41,530 bases of DNA. Origin: Dehalococcoidales bacterium. GTDB lineage: Bacteria > Chloroflexota > Dehalococcoidia > Dehalococcoidales > UBA3254. The notes beneath the pieces are model-generated. The model saw nothing but the letters and a program-made list of their open reading frames with translations, was not told the DNA's origin and made no database searches. A program made the position numbers and the translations under genes. The stretch covers positions 1 through 41,530 of the forward strand of contig JAFGOB010000137.1 in assembly GCA_016926695.1 (NCBI GenBank), read 5' to 3'. Positions 33,829-41,530 of the stretch are shown here, piece by piece (within the stretch, counting starts at the first letter, position 1; each line of letters starts with the position of its first letter).

Positions 33829-34438
33829 AATCAAGTTTATATCCCATCTGGATATAGTGCGCTTGTGGCAGAGGTCGTTCAACCGGGCGGGAATCGAGAT
33901 CGCCTATTCGACGGGATTTTCACCGCATCCCCGGATATCACTGGCCGCCCCGCTTCCCCTGGGTGTAACCAGTGAAGCGGAAATGATGGATATATTTTGT
34001 ATAAGAGGGGTGGCGCCGCATTATTTTATTTCGGCGGTCAACCAGCAGCTTCCCCCCGGGATGACGGCGGACAAGGTCTATCCGATGTCGCCCGATCTGC
34101 CTTCTTTACAGTCGCAGGTCAGCCAGGCCGAATACAGGGTGGAGGTGGAAAGCGCCAGCGGACCGCAGGACTTAAAAACAGCCCTGAATAGCCTGCTGGC
34201 CCTGGAACACCTGGACTGGCAGCATCAGCGGGACACCGGGCCGCGTAAGTATGATCTGCGGGCATTGATAAGGGATGCCTGGATAATAGACCGCAAGGAA
34301 TCCACGGACGTCCTGGGGATGAGACTTCAGTGCGACGGCAGTGGGTCAGGCCGACCAGAGCAGGTAGCGGCTGCCCTGGGTTTCAGCCGGCGTCCGGGGT
34401 CAATCCACCGGACACAGCTTATATTGAACAAGAAGTGA
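33791..34438 (+). CDS. TIGR03936-family radical-SAM-linked protein (DUF2344)
   Basis: The N-terminus RLRIKFSRGPEIKFISHLDIVRLWQRSFNRAGI and STGFSPHPRISLAAPLPLGVTSEAE are characteristic of DUF2344. In most genomes this small protein is encoded next to, or fused with, a radical SAM/B12-type protein (TIGR03960) and is thought to act in a tRNA- or translation-related modification; that role is unproved. Here no radical SAM gene is adjacent. The gene overlaps the CNNM gene by 38 bases instead and meets the MFS gene convergently. AAGGAAAAAC before the ATG serves as binding site. At 215 aa the length is usual. Confidence 0.9.
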   Translation: MQRLRIKFSRGPEIKFISHLDIVRLWQRSFNRAGIEIAYSTGFSPHPRISLAAPLPLGVTSEAEMMDIFCIRGVAPHYFISAVNQQLPPGMTADKVYPMSPDLPSLQSQVSQAEYRVEVESASGPQDLKTALNSLLALEHLDWQHQRDTGPRKYDLRALIRDAWIIDRKESTDVLGMRLQCDGSGSGRPEQVAAALGFSRRPGSIHRTQLILNKK

Positions 34439-34513
34439 GATAGGGATTCCGGATTGCCAGTTTCCAGCGGTGACGGGAGTATACGGTACTACGCCCGGAA
34501 GAATTCAACTTCT

Positions 34514-35782
34514 TCAGCCTGTCCTTTTGGAAGAGGCTATTCCGGAGGTTCCCTTTACGGATTCTTTAACGTTCAGCTTGTGTTTATGCGGCATCAACAA
34601 CCCGTAAACGGCGATGCCCGTGGCGCAGATTACGGCGCCCAGGATTATAGCCGTATGATATGAGCCTGAGGTATCCCGGATGAAGCCGCCGGCGATAGGT
34701 CCCAGGATGCCTGCTATACCGTAGGCGACCGAAACAGCGGGGTAGACGATATCCAGCCTGGCTATACCCCAGTGATCGGACACATCCGAGGCATATGTAA
34801 CGAAATTAGCCCCGAAGGTCAGTCCTAGGAAAAGCGTCAGCAGCATGAACAGTATATCGTTGCCGGAACCTATCAGAAGCAGCAGCATCAGGCCGGTTAG
34901 CAGCGAGAGGGACAGCATGACTGCCATCCTGCCGCCGATCATGTCGTGGACCTGTCCCCAGATAATCCTTCCGGCGGCGTTTCCGATGGAAAACAGGCTG
35001 ATAGCCAGTACGGCGGCATATGAGCTGACACCGGCGGACTGCCCGATAGGATTGAGGTTGCCGTTGAAAAGCAGACCGGCAAAGGTACCGGCGAAAAATA
35101 CGTAGAAGAGTATCCAGAAACGTTTATCCGCCAGCATTTTACGGTATCTGACCCTGCATTCGGAGGGATCGGGTTTGTACCATGAGGGCACTGTTAAGAC
35201 CAGCGCCCCGGCCAGGAAAAGGACCCCGTAGACGATGCCTACCGTGCGGAAAATATCCATCACATGCCAGCCGCCAGCGATGAGGGGACGGGCAATCTGA
35301 GAGAGCAGTATCGCCCCGCCGCCGAAACCGGAGACCGCCAGACCGGTAGCCAGGCCTTTGTTTCGCGGAAACCATTTCACCAGGTTGTTCAGTACGGTAA
35401 CGTAGCCGAAGGCCATGCCGATGCCGGAAAGCAGGCTCATGCCGATGATAATCATTACAAGGTTGCCGCCGGAAAATGAGGCTACCATATACCCGGAACA
35501 GAAAAACACTGCTCCGATAACAGCGCTTGTCCTGGGGCCGTACCGGCGCAGGACCTTGTTAACGAAAAGCATACCGACGGTGAAAAGGGCGATTATCAGG
35601 CCGTAAACAAGCTGGGTCTGGGTGGTGGAAAAGCCGAATTCGCTCTGTAAAGGCGCTACGAAGATGCTCCAGGCATAGACCGCTCCGCTGCACAGCATAA
35701 TCAGGATCGAGGCTGAGATAATGGCAGCGTAACGTAATTTCGATACCCCGGGCGTTTGAGTGGTACCGGTTTGTGCGTCCAT
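34514..35782 (-). CDS. MFS transporter, oxalate/formate antiporter (OFA) family
   Basis: 422 aa with twelve hydrophobic segments. The first (IISASILIMLCSGAVYAWSIFVAPLQSEFGFS) is typical of OFA carriers, and the motif-A-like loops VNKVLRRYGPRTS and IWGQVHDMIGGRMAV lie at the expected places. OFA members move small carboxylates (oxalate, formate, lactate, pyruvate), but many are uncharacterised. GGGAGGGG lies just before the ATG at 35782. Two perfect CRP/FNR-type palindromes lie 43-75 bases upstream, so the carrier is probably under redox, nitrosative-stress or carbon control. It stands as a single gene. Confidence 0.9.
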   Translation of the reverse strand: MDAQTGTTQTPGVSKLRYAAIISASILIMLCSGAVYAWSIFVAPLQSEFGFSTTQTQLVYGLIIALFTVGMLFVNKVLRRYGPRTSAVIGAVFFCSGYMVASFSGGNLVMIIIGMSLLSGIGMAFGYVTVLNNLVKWFPRNKGLATGLAVSGFGGGAILLSQIARPLIAGGWHVMDIFRTVGIVYGVLFLAGALVLTVPSWYKPDPSECRVRYRKMLADKRFWILFYVFFAGTFAGLLFNGNLNPIGQSAGVSSYAAVLAISLFSIGNAAGRIIWGQVHDMIGGRMAVMLSLSLLTGLMLLLLIGSGNDILFMLLTLFLGLTFGANFVTYASDVSDHWGIARLDIVYPAVSVAYGIAGILGPIAGGFIRDTSGSYHTAIILGAVICATGIAVYGLLMPHKHKLNVKESVKGTSGIASSKRTG

Positions 35783-35824
35783 TTTGCCCCTCCCTCTGCC
35801 GGTAGTGATTCCCGCAGCCTGTTA

Positions 35825-35857
35825 TGTGATTTATATCACAATGTGACTTAAGTCACA
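35825..35857 (-). promoter_or_regulatory. Two tandem CRP/FNR-type operator palindromes
   Basis: TGTGA-N6-TCACA occurs twice with perfect arms: 35825-35840 (spacer TTTATA) and 35842-35857 (spacer CTTAAG), centres 17 bases apart. Read towards the MFS gene, the first site contains TATAAA, a possible -10 box, so binding there would repress. The consensus fits CRP, and also HcpR-type regulators. Confidence 0.7.
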
Positions 35858-36063
35858 ATTCTATCTTAATATACACAATGCAGGGCGTCAATGATCGCAT
35901 AGGGCTGATTTTAATCAGGGGAAAAATAAAACGAGGAATGGGGTACAAGGTACAAGATACAAGCAAGACATGAGATATAACGTACAAGAAATAATGGTCG
36001 GATAAAATCCGGTAACAGGAGTCAAAGTAGCGGACGCGGCCGGGTTTTAACTGGTTATTTTTA
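35858..36063. other. Intergenic gap between the export operon and the MFS operators
   Basis: No gene is visible. At about 35944-35990 there are loose repeats of TACAAG (TACAAGGTACAAGATACAAG), low-complexity and without a stem. No terminator is seen after the gene ending at 36064. Confidence 0.4.
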
Positions 36064-37131
36064 CTACCCCAATCTCAATGCCTGGGTGCTCAGGCGTTTG
36101 ATTACCGTCATAACGACCAGCCCCATCACCGCCACGATAGCCGCCAGTATTCCGGTATAAAGCGTTATCGAACCGGCATCCATACCGAAGAGGCTTAATT
36201 CGGTTATGGGCTTGATGACATAGAACGTTGGGAAAATATAACCTACCCATGAAGGTATCTGGGGAAACATGAAAACGAAGGCGGGTCCGAAGAGCAGCAG
36301 CCCTCCGAACTTCCAGAAAGCGAAGAGGGTGTTGATGTCCTTGATAAAAGCGCCGGCCAGCAGGCCGATCTCGGCGGCTAATACGGCTCCCAGTGCCAGT
36401 ATGCCGATCATTGCCGCCGGGGAATTACCGAAACTGGTGCTTATAGCCAGGGTAAGTAATCCCATAATGAGAGCCAGAACGGCGCCGATGATGCCCTTGG
36501 CCGTAAATATATCTCCGACGGTTGCAGTAGTGACGTTAAGCGCTTCAAGCGTGTGGTGCTGTTTTTCATGTATCAGTGAGGAGGCCGGCATCATCATTCC
36601 GCCGAAGAAAACGGCGATAAGCACTGTCAGAGGAAGGAGCCTGTCGCTCCAGGGCACGTTCGATTCGTCCCCCAGGGGTATGTTCACGATATCCACCGGC
36701 AATACGGTTCCAGTCATCTCCCGTATGGCCCCGTTCAATTCCAGCGGTATCACCGCCCGGTTCCTGGCCGTGCTTTCTCCCCAGACATAGGCTTTCAGTT
36801 TGACCGTGTTCCGGTCAAGTCTTGAATCGAAATCAGGCGGTAGAACGATGCCCACGTCAACAGCGCCAGCCGTTGCGGCAGCCTTTAGATCGGCCTCGTT
36901 TTGAAAGGTGTTTACTTTCAGGCTGCCGCCGGCTTCCATTTTATCGACAAGCAGCGAACTGCCCTGGTCATAAATTCCCAGTTTGGCCTGTTCGCTGAAA
37001 ATGTCACCGAAGGCGAGATTAACGAAAAGGGAAAGCAAAACGGGCAATACCACAGCCATGACCAGTACCAGGTCTTTTGGCCCGTGAAAGACCTCTGTTT
37101 TAATCAGGACCCGGATGCGTTTCAGGTTCAA
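36064..37131 (-). CDS. ABC-2 type permease (second of the pair)
   Basis: 355 aa with a first membrane helix (VLVMAVVLPVLLSLFVNLAF), an outer domain of about 150 aa (GIYDQGSSLLVDKMEAGG, DVGIVLPPDFDSRL) and five or six helices at the C-terminus. This ABC2_membrane_3 layout is shared with exporters for drugs, lipids or pilus-like substrates. The start is TTG at 37131, overlapping the stop of the preceding permease gene by four bases (TTGA). The two permeases probably form a heterodimer driven by the ATPase upstream. Confidence 0.92.
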   Translation of the reverse strand: MNLKRIRVLIKTEVFHGPKDLVLVMAVVLPVLLSLFVNLAFGDIFSEQAKLGIYDQGSSLLVDKMEAGGSLKVNTFQNEADLKAAATAGAVDVGIVLPPDFDSRLDRNTVKLKAYVWGESTARNRAVIPLELNGAIREMTGTVLPVDIVNIPLGDESNVPWSDRLLPLTVLIAVFFGGMMMPASSLIHEKQHHTLEALNVTTATVGDIFTAKGIIGAVLALIMGLLTLAISTSFGNSPAAMIGILALGAVLAAEIGLLAGAFIKDINTLFAFWKFGGLLLFGPAFVFMFPQIPSWVGYIFPTFYVIKPITELSLFGMDAGSITLYTGILAAIVAVMGLVVMTVIKRLSTQALRLG

Positions 37132-38186
37132 CGGTAGCGCCTCCTCAAGGTGAACATTCCGGCCCAGATAACAACCGCTGTGAAGCAGGCCAGTACGATC
37201 AGGTTAAGTCCGATATCGCTCCAACCAGCGCCGTAGTTGGCAACCCGGTTGATGGTATCGGTGAGATAAAACGACGGTATCACCCTGGCCCAGCCGGATA
37301 TCAGTCCGGGAATAGCGGAGCCGAATCCCGGCACTGCCAGGAGTACCAGCACCAGGATCCCCCAGCCTGTCACTGAATTCACATCCCGTGTCAGTGAGGC
37401 CAGCAGGAAGCCGGCGCCCAGCACCATGATGCTGCCGATAACCAGTGTGGTCAGTATAATAAGCGGCTGATGGTTAAAACCTCCCACCAGGGCCATGAAA
37501 AGCACGGCCTGCCCCAGGGCCAGGCCAGTCCCCAACAGACCCTTGGCGGCAAAAAGGGAGGGGATGCGCAGGGGCGTCACCAGCAGCGCCCTGGCGGTAC
37601 CCTGCTCGATTTCCACGGCGATAAGGCTGGCCAGCGTCAATATTTCCACCAGCAGGATGAAGACGGCCAGCAGCGGCCGCAGCCGGTCCCTCAGGGCTAT
37701 CTGACTGCCCAGCATGTCCGGACCCAGCACCTCCTCGGTAGTCTCGAAGTTAAGCGCCTGACCGGTCTGGGCGAAGGACATCTCTTTGACTACGGCTATT
37801 ACCGCCGCGTTTATCTCCGCCGGGGCCGCTGAGCCGTAATACACGTCGATCTCCGGTTTCAGACCGGCAGCCCAGGTCTCCATAATATCGGGCGGCAGCG
37901 CTACTCCAACCTGATAATCTCCTTCCAGTATGGCCTGTTTCAGCGATTCCTCCGATGAGAACAGTTCGATATTTACCTCTTCACTGCCCGTCATCTCGGT
38001 GAAGGCGGGCGGAACAACGGGAGCATACATGGCAAGATCGAATCGATCGTCCGTCCCGGCCGGCATAATGAAATATACACCTATATAAACCAGCAGGCCG
38101 ATGATTGTGATAAGCAGATAGAAGCGGTTGCTGATAAAGAGAGCCAGGTCTTTCTTCAACAGTGCCTTAATCACCCGGAAGTTCAC
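37128..38186 (-). CDS. ABC-2 type permease (first of the pair)
   Basis: 352 aa, with the same layout as its neighbour: a first helix (FYLLITIIGLLVYIGVYFIM), an outer domain of about 150 aa (VNIELFSSEESLKQAILEGDYQVGVALPPDI) and a C-terminal block of helices, with VEIEQGTARALLVTPLRIPSL as the ATPase-contacting motif. The start is GTG at 38186, inside the stop of the ATPase gene (GTGA, four-base overlap). The relation to the downstream permease suggests an old duplication; sequence identity is not obvious by eye. Confidence 0.92.
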   Translation of the reverse strand: MNFRVIKALLKKDLALFISNRFYLLITIIGLLVYIGVYFIMPAGTDDRFDLAMYAPVVPPAFTEMTGSEEVNIELFSSEESLKQAILEGDYQVGVALPPDIMETWAAGLKPEIDVYYGSAAPAEINAAVIAVVKEMSFAQTGQALNFETTEEVLGPDMLGSQIALRDRLRPLLAVFILLVEILTLASLIAVEIEQGTARALLVTPLRIPSLFAAKGLLGTGLALGQAVLFMALVGGFNHQPLIILTTLVIGSIMVLGAGFLLASLTRDVNSVTGWGILVLVLLAVPGFGSAIPGLISGWARVIPSFYLTDTINRVANYGAGWSDIGLNLIVLACFTAVVIWAGMFTLRRRYR

Positions 38187-39046
38187 TGCGTCAGCCTCCG
38201 TCCGGTCACCTTGATGAAGATGTCTTCCAGTGTAGCCTCCTCGCTGTGGATGGTAACGACCTTTTTATTGCGGAACAGGCCATGGACAGTGTCGGGCGTA
38301 GCGGGGGTGTCCATGTTTATCTCCAGCTTTTCCAGTCCTGCTTCCGTCTCTACCTCCGCTATTATGGAGCGTTTGCCGTAAAGCTGCTTGAGATTGTGAG
38401 GAGTATCCAGCGCGGCTATCTTACCCTTGTCCATAAAAGCCACTCTCCCGCAAAGCTTGTCCGCCTCCCACATATCATGTGTCGTCAGAAAAACGGTAGC
38501 TCCGCGGGTGCGCTCTTCCATGATGATGTTATCGATAGACTCGGAGGAGACCGGATCAAGACCCGCGGTGGGCTCGTCCATAAAGATTATTTGGGGTGTA
38601 TTGACCAGAGAGCGCGCCACCATCAAGCGCTGCTTCATGCCCTTGGAAAAAGTGGAGACCCTGTCCTTCTCTCTTCCCGCCAGCCCGACCCTTTTCAGCA
38701 GGGCATAGCCGTCGAAGTTTTTCACCCCGAAGAGATCGGCGAACAGGACCAGGTTGTCCAGGGCATTCATCTGCTCGTAAAGATTAGTCTGCTCGAAGCA
38801 TACACCGATGCGGGAACGCACCGCCTGCGTTTCCTTGACGATATCGCTCCCCAGCAGAAGGGCACGACCGTCCTGCGGTTTAAGCTGGCCGGTTAGCATT
38901 TTCACGGTGGTAGTCTTGCCGGCGCCGTTGGGACCCAGGAACCCCAGGATTTCACCCTCGGCGACTGTAAAACTGATATGGTCCACCGCCAGCAGGTCAC
39001 CGTAGCGGCAGGTCAGGTTTTCAACTACAATGGAGTTTTCAGACAT
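38183..39046 (-). CDS. ABC transporter ATP-binding protein
   Basis: 287 aa: Walker A GPNGAGKT (38-45), Q-loop CFEQTNLYEQM, signature region FSKGMKQR (133-140, with SKG instead of SGG, a usual variant in DrrA/NatA-type ATPases), Walker B IIFMDEP (153-159) and switch His in LTTHDMWEAD. A C-terminal domain (about 225-287) ends in EATLEDIFIKVTGRRL, the usual tail of DrrA-like proteins. It overlaps the TetR gene by eight bases and the first permease gene by four. Confidence 0.94.
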   Translation of the reverse strand: MSENSIVVENLTCRYGDLLAVDHISFTVAEGEILGFLGPNGAGKTTTVKMLTGQLKPQDGRALLLGSDIVKETQAVRSRIGVCFEQTNLYEQMNALDNLVLFADLFGVKNFDGYALLKRVGLAGREKDRVSTFSKGMKQRLMVARSLVNTPQIIFMDEPTAGLDPVSSESIDNIIMEERTRGATVFLTTHDMWEADKLCGRVAFMDKGKIAALDTPHNLKQLYGKRSIIAEVETEAGLEKLEINMDTPATPDTVHGLFRNKKVVTIHSEEATLEDIFIKVTGRRLTQ

Positions 39047-39668
39047 GTCTTTTTACCTCATTCTTCCCGGGAAAAATATCGATCTCTTTTTTAAGGAAAC
39101 CATAGAACATCAGGCGGGTGAGCTGCTCGATGAAGCCCATATTTTCCTTAAAATGTACAAAGACCTCCGGTTTGGCCTTGAGTCCGGCCTGTATTATATC
39201 AAGATAGGCCAGGAGCGTTTCGTCATCCAGGGTAGGGTCAACATAGCCCTCTTTCTTGCCGTCAGCCATTATTGCCTGCCACAGGGGCTTTATCTCTCTG
39301 GCGTAGATTTCGTCTATAAAGGGCGCTATCTTTTTATCCTGGGAAACAAGCTTTTCTATTATTTCTCTATTGACTTTTTCGGCCATATTGAGCTTGCTGC
39401 TCATAATGCCGATAATCTTTTGAGGGAAGGGCAGGTCCGAGTGGACCAGCGCGCGGTTGCGTTCCAGGGTCTGGCTCACCAGGTCTTTGATCACCTCGAA
39501 AACCAGCGTTTCGCGGTCGCCGAAACGGTTGTAGATTGTGGTGGGTGAGACGCCTGCTTCGGCGGCGATCGCCTCAAGGCTTACCCGCCTGACATCGTGA
39601 GTCTGGTTGAAAAGCGATTTGGCGGCTTCGATAATACTCCTGTATTTATCCTGTTTATTGCTTTTCAT
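39039..39668 (-). CDS. TetR-family transcriptional regulator of the export operon
   Basis: 209 aa with an N-terminal helix-turn-helix (YRSIIEAAKSLFNQTHDVRRVSLEAIAAEAGVSPTTIYNRFGDRETL) and a helical ligand domain with the tail typical of TetR_C proteins. It heads the ATPase and two permease genes, all overlapping, so it is cotranscribed and presumably represses its own operon until a ligand (the exported compound) binds. The start ATG at 39668 has almost no leader and no Shine-Dalgarno. Confidence 0.92.
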   Translation of the reverse strand: MKSNKQDKYRSIIEAAKSLFNQTHDVRRVSLEAIAAEAGVSPTTIYNRFGDRETLVFEVIKDLVSQTLERNRALVHSDLPFPQKIIGIMSSKLNMAEKVNREIIEKLVSQDKKIAPFIDEIYAREIKPLWQAIMADGKKEGYVDPTLDDETLLAYLDIIQAGLKAKPEVFVHFKENMGFIEQLTRLMFYGFLKKEIDIFPGKNEVKRHV

Positions 39669-39712
39669 TGTAGTATAATAGCATATTACTACAATACTAC
39701 AGAAGTTGTCAA
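39668..39712 (-). promoter_or_regulatory. Promoter and operator of the TetR-ABC operon
   Basis: On the minus strand: TTGACA (39707-39712), an 18-base spacer, TAATAT (39683-39688). An inverted repeat TTGTAGTA (39668-39675) and TACTACAA (39687-39694) with an 11-base spacer overlaps the -10 region and the start codon, and TACTACA is repeated directly next to it (39695-39701). These are the likely TetR sites. The leader is about 10 bases or less. Confidence 0.6.
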
Positions 39713-39792
39713 CAGAGCCACAGTTCCGCTTGGTATGGAGCCGGTGTTCCGGAATTGCTTGATTTTACACGAAGAATACGTTTTTATTGCAT

Positions 39793-40018
39793 GGACTATT
39801 TCGGGCAGCTAATACCGTATAGTAGGGATGGGTTTCGAACCCATCCGCTCGAACTTCTGAGTAGAGATCAAATCGGGAATATGGTTGAGCATCAACATGA
39901 ATATTCCGGCCAACAATATCAAAAAATAAATGAAGCTGTTTTTCTTTGTATACAGGATTACTTCCTGATTTCAATAGCCCGGGGCGGGCTGGTGCCTGAA
40001 CAAATTCAGGTCGAGAAA
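39793..40018. repeat. Dispersed repeat, copy B
   Basis: It matches copy A at 931-1088 in its first 57 bases (about 86 percent by eye) and in the block at 39983-40018. The hairpin is GGATGGGT (39826-39833), loop TTCGA, ACCCATCC (39839-39846). The end block holds a second palindrome, CCTGAACAAATTCAGG. About 70 extra bases separate the two blocks compared with copy A. Both copies are in the same orientation. Confidence 0.75.
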
Positions 40019-40113
40019 GGGTGGTAAAAACCCGCACCCTGGGTCCGGGTGGAACAATTACTGATACAAACGCAAAAATAATTGAAGCAAATAGCGCGAA
40101 GCTCAAAAATTTC

Positions 40114-40153
40114 TGTCATGCTGGAGGAGCGTAGCGACGAAGCATCTCAGGGT
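40114..40153. repeat. REP-like element, copy 2
   Basis: It begins TGTCATGCTG and continues with GAGCGTAGCGACGAAG, then ATCTCAGGGT, sharing ends and core with the element at 18026-18069. The middle lacks the long GTCCGCC stem of copy 1 and has an imperfect palindrome instead. Confidence 0.65.
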
Positions 40154-40259
40154 GGCAGGGACTGGCAAGGATGTCTTTCTTCACTCCGAAATAATATCTT
40201 CCAATAACCTGAATCGTGGGTCATTCTCCCCGGATTATTCACTCAAGGAAAGATGAAAT

Positions 40260-41324
40260 TTACTCTTTGTAGTTACCTTTTCCGATAGTACCCAAGATAT
40301 GCTGTGCTAATTCCTCAGCGAAATTGGGCTTCAATATTGATTCCTCTAAATTACGAATATCGCCACTCAGTTTATCAGGTTGCCAAAATAAGGTACCGTA
40401 TTGATCAATATCGAAATGTCGACGATTACGACTATCTTTATCATCTTGACATGTGCAAATTACGGTCTTTCCCAGGCCAAATGCAAAACCTGCTTCCCAG
40501 TAGACTCCACCTCTAACTCCCCCTTTGACAGTGTTTCCTTTTATGTTTTCAGGCATACAGGTAAAATCGGCAATGACCAAACGAGAAGATCTTATTAAAG
40601 CTAGAACCTGGTCCATAATAAAACCATTAAAATAAGTCTGGTCGACGACAAGAGGTTTATAACCACATTTTTTCAAAGCATTTTGTACGGCAATTCTATA
40701 TTCCGTAGTTGAATCATGATACTATATAGCAATAAAAGCAGAGTCAACTGATGGAATAGTCCTTTTTAGTTCATCAAGCCGTCTCCAGCCCGCAGCTTTA
40801 ATTGTCAGTTGATCATTTCCATTATTCATTCCAGAAAATTCAACATAATCTAATTGTTCAAGTAGCTTATTCAGACCTGTGATATCGATATTACTTTTTG
40901 TTGCAATTTTTGCTACAAGTTCAGGGTATGAATATGGTTCAATAACTTTGCCTAGGCTTTCTGCTAACGTTTTTTCCCCATAGAATTGAAGTAATGCATC
41001 AAGTTGTTCGTTAACGGTTTGTGGGAAGCCAGCATATCTCAGTCCTTCAAACCATTTATTTCTAGAATCTATATCCTTGGTACCAGCAGCAACAAGCGGA
41101 TTTTTAATGTCGTTATCGTTTTGCCTTCTTATCCATGCACTGACAAGATGTCTTACATGGTCGAAACTTTGATTAGACGAAAGTATAGATGGTGAACAAC
41201 TGAATGAGCCTCATCTTTTACAGTCATAAAAATACACATCAACTTTGTATTGACTTGGCACGCGTTCCTGGTTCAAAGGACTATTACACACTGGACATAT
41301 TGACCTGTTATTTGATGTGTTCAA
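40260..41324 (-). pseudogene. Zinc-ribbon plus TIR-like/deoxyribosyltransferase-like protein with two in-frame stops
   Basis: One frame of 355 codons from TTG at 41324 (AGGAG seven bases upstream) to 40260 stays in register, with TGA at codon 38 (41211-41213) and TAG at codon 201 (40722-40724). The N-terminal ribbon reads C10-x2-C13...C35-x2-stop, so TGA sits at the fourth cysteine. A helical middle part (HLVSAWIRRQN, YGEKTLAESLGKVIEPYSYPELVAKIA) and TIKAAGWRRLDELK follow. The C-terminal domain has AFIAI-stop-YHDS, where relatives read FVAMWFD, then KCGYKPLVVDQ, IRSSRLVIADFT and GGVYWEAGFAFGLGKTVI. The last motifs match a family, remembered from many genomes, related to nucleoside deoxyribosyltransferases and TIR-like effectors and often seen in defence islands. 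The piece 40260-40676 alone might still be translated. The gene is AT-rich compared with the neighbouring core DNA. Confidence 0.75.
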
Positions 41325-41442
41325 AACATTACTCCTGACATTTTACTTGCCGATCATGGCTGCTGTTTTTGCCTGCGGACATGGCCTTACCTCCGGTTGT
41401 GATTTACCGACAATTCTTGAGCTGGCAGTAGGTGTACCAAAT

Positions 41443-41469
41443 ATTATAATGTCCGTAAAAGGGTGTCAA
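41443..41469 (-). promoter_or_regulatory. Promoter of the interrupted zinc-ribbon gene
   Basis: On the minus strand: perfect TTGACA (41464-41469) and perfect TATAAT (41443-41448), but with a short 15-base spacer. It lies about 120 bases before the TTG start at 41324. The rest of 41325-41530 shows no gene. Confidence 0.5.
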
Positions 41470-41530
41470 ACCCGGGACCGATATAGTTGACCCGAGTGCA
41501 AAAAGGTATGAAAACTAAAATCCACCCCGC

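Larger units (their letters stand above)
39719..40259. other. Gene-free stretch with two repeat elements
   Basis: No convincing gene. An apparent 90-codon frame on the plus strand (39755-40027) lies wholly over the dispersed repeat and reads as chance translation. The stretch contains copy B of the dispersed repeat and the second REP-like element, listed separately. Confidence 0.5.

Noticed and set aside
39755..40027. 90-codon frame on the plus strand
   Set aside because: It lies across the dispersed repeat and has no protein-like pattern or ribosome binding site.
41211..41213. TGA at codon 38 as selenocysteine
   Set aside because: It sits at a zinc-ligand cysteine and a second stop (TAG) follows in the same frame, so decay or error is more likely than recoding; kept only as an alternative in the finding.
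1..41530. CRISPR array
   Set aside because: No set of evenly spaced identical repeats with unique spacers was found; the only regular repeats are inside the surface-protein gene.

Overview
The window looks like a piece of a bacterial chromosome of roughly balanced GC content. Several traits fit an anaerobic Chloroflexota (Dehalococcoidia-like) or a neighbouring lineage. These are very large secreted proteins held by one C-terminal membrane helix instead of a sortase motif, a radical-SAM-linked DUF2344 protein, an OFA-type MFS carrier, and dispersed hairpin repeats of the kind common in such genomes. This taxonomic guess is inference from content only; no rRNA or other marker gene is present.

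Left edge (1-1150): AT-rich, decaying accessory DNA. It holds a cysteine-rich small protein broken by a one-base change in a T run, a relic of a tyrosine recombinase, and copy A of a dispersed repeat. Next (1155-5029, minus strand) comes a compact four-gene operon: amidohydrolase, aldo/keto reductase, an unrecognised Trp-rich protein and an ApbE-type flavin transferase. A small alpha/beta-barrel-like protein follows at 5344-5616.

Surface-protein region (5965-15503 and 22482-26660): three giant exported proteins. One carries FG-GAP/VCBS repeats, ASH-like domains, a beta-helix and YDG repeats. One has BNR-like repeats, FN3 domains and a Ser/Pro stalk. One has an ASH-like domain and a C-terminal region resembling a papain-like cysteine peptidase. 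Between them lie an uncharacterised acidic-tailed protein, an ABC-F ATPase, a GntR(YtrA)-DUF1648 pair and a TetR-controlled ABC-2 exporter.

Right half (26867-39668): a soluble six-PAS/GAF histidine kinase, a DUF5658-like membrane protein, an isochorismatase-fold hydrolase, a GIN-domain lipoprotein, a CNNM/CorC-type transporter overlapping the DUF2344 gene, an OFA-family MFS carrier behind two perfect CRP/FNR-type palindromes, and a tightly overlapping TetR-ATPase-permease-permease export operon.

Right edge (39719-41530): copy B of the dispersed repeat, a second REP-like hairpin, and an AT-rich gene for a zinc-ribbon plus TIR-like/deoxyribosyltransferase-like protein. This gene is open over 355 codons except for two in-frame stops, a TGA exactly at the expected fourth zinc cysteine and a TAG at an expected tryptophan. 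It is the most unusual object in the window: a freshly dead defence-type gene, an assembly error, or a recoding case.

The genes do not form one obvious pathway. The common themes are export and envelope functions (three surface proteins, two ABC-2 exporters, lipoprotein, MFS) with local one-component regulators whose operators can be seen in the DNA.
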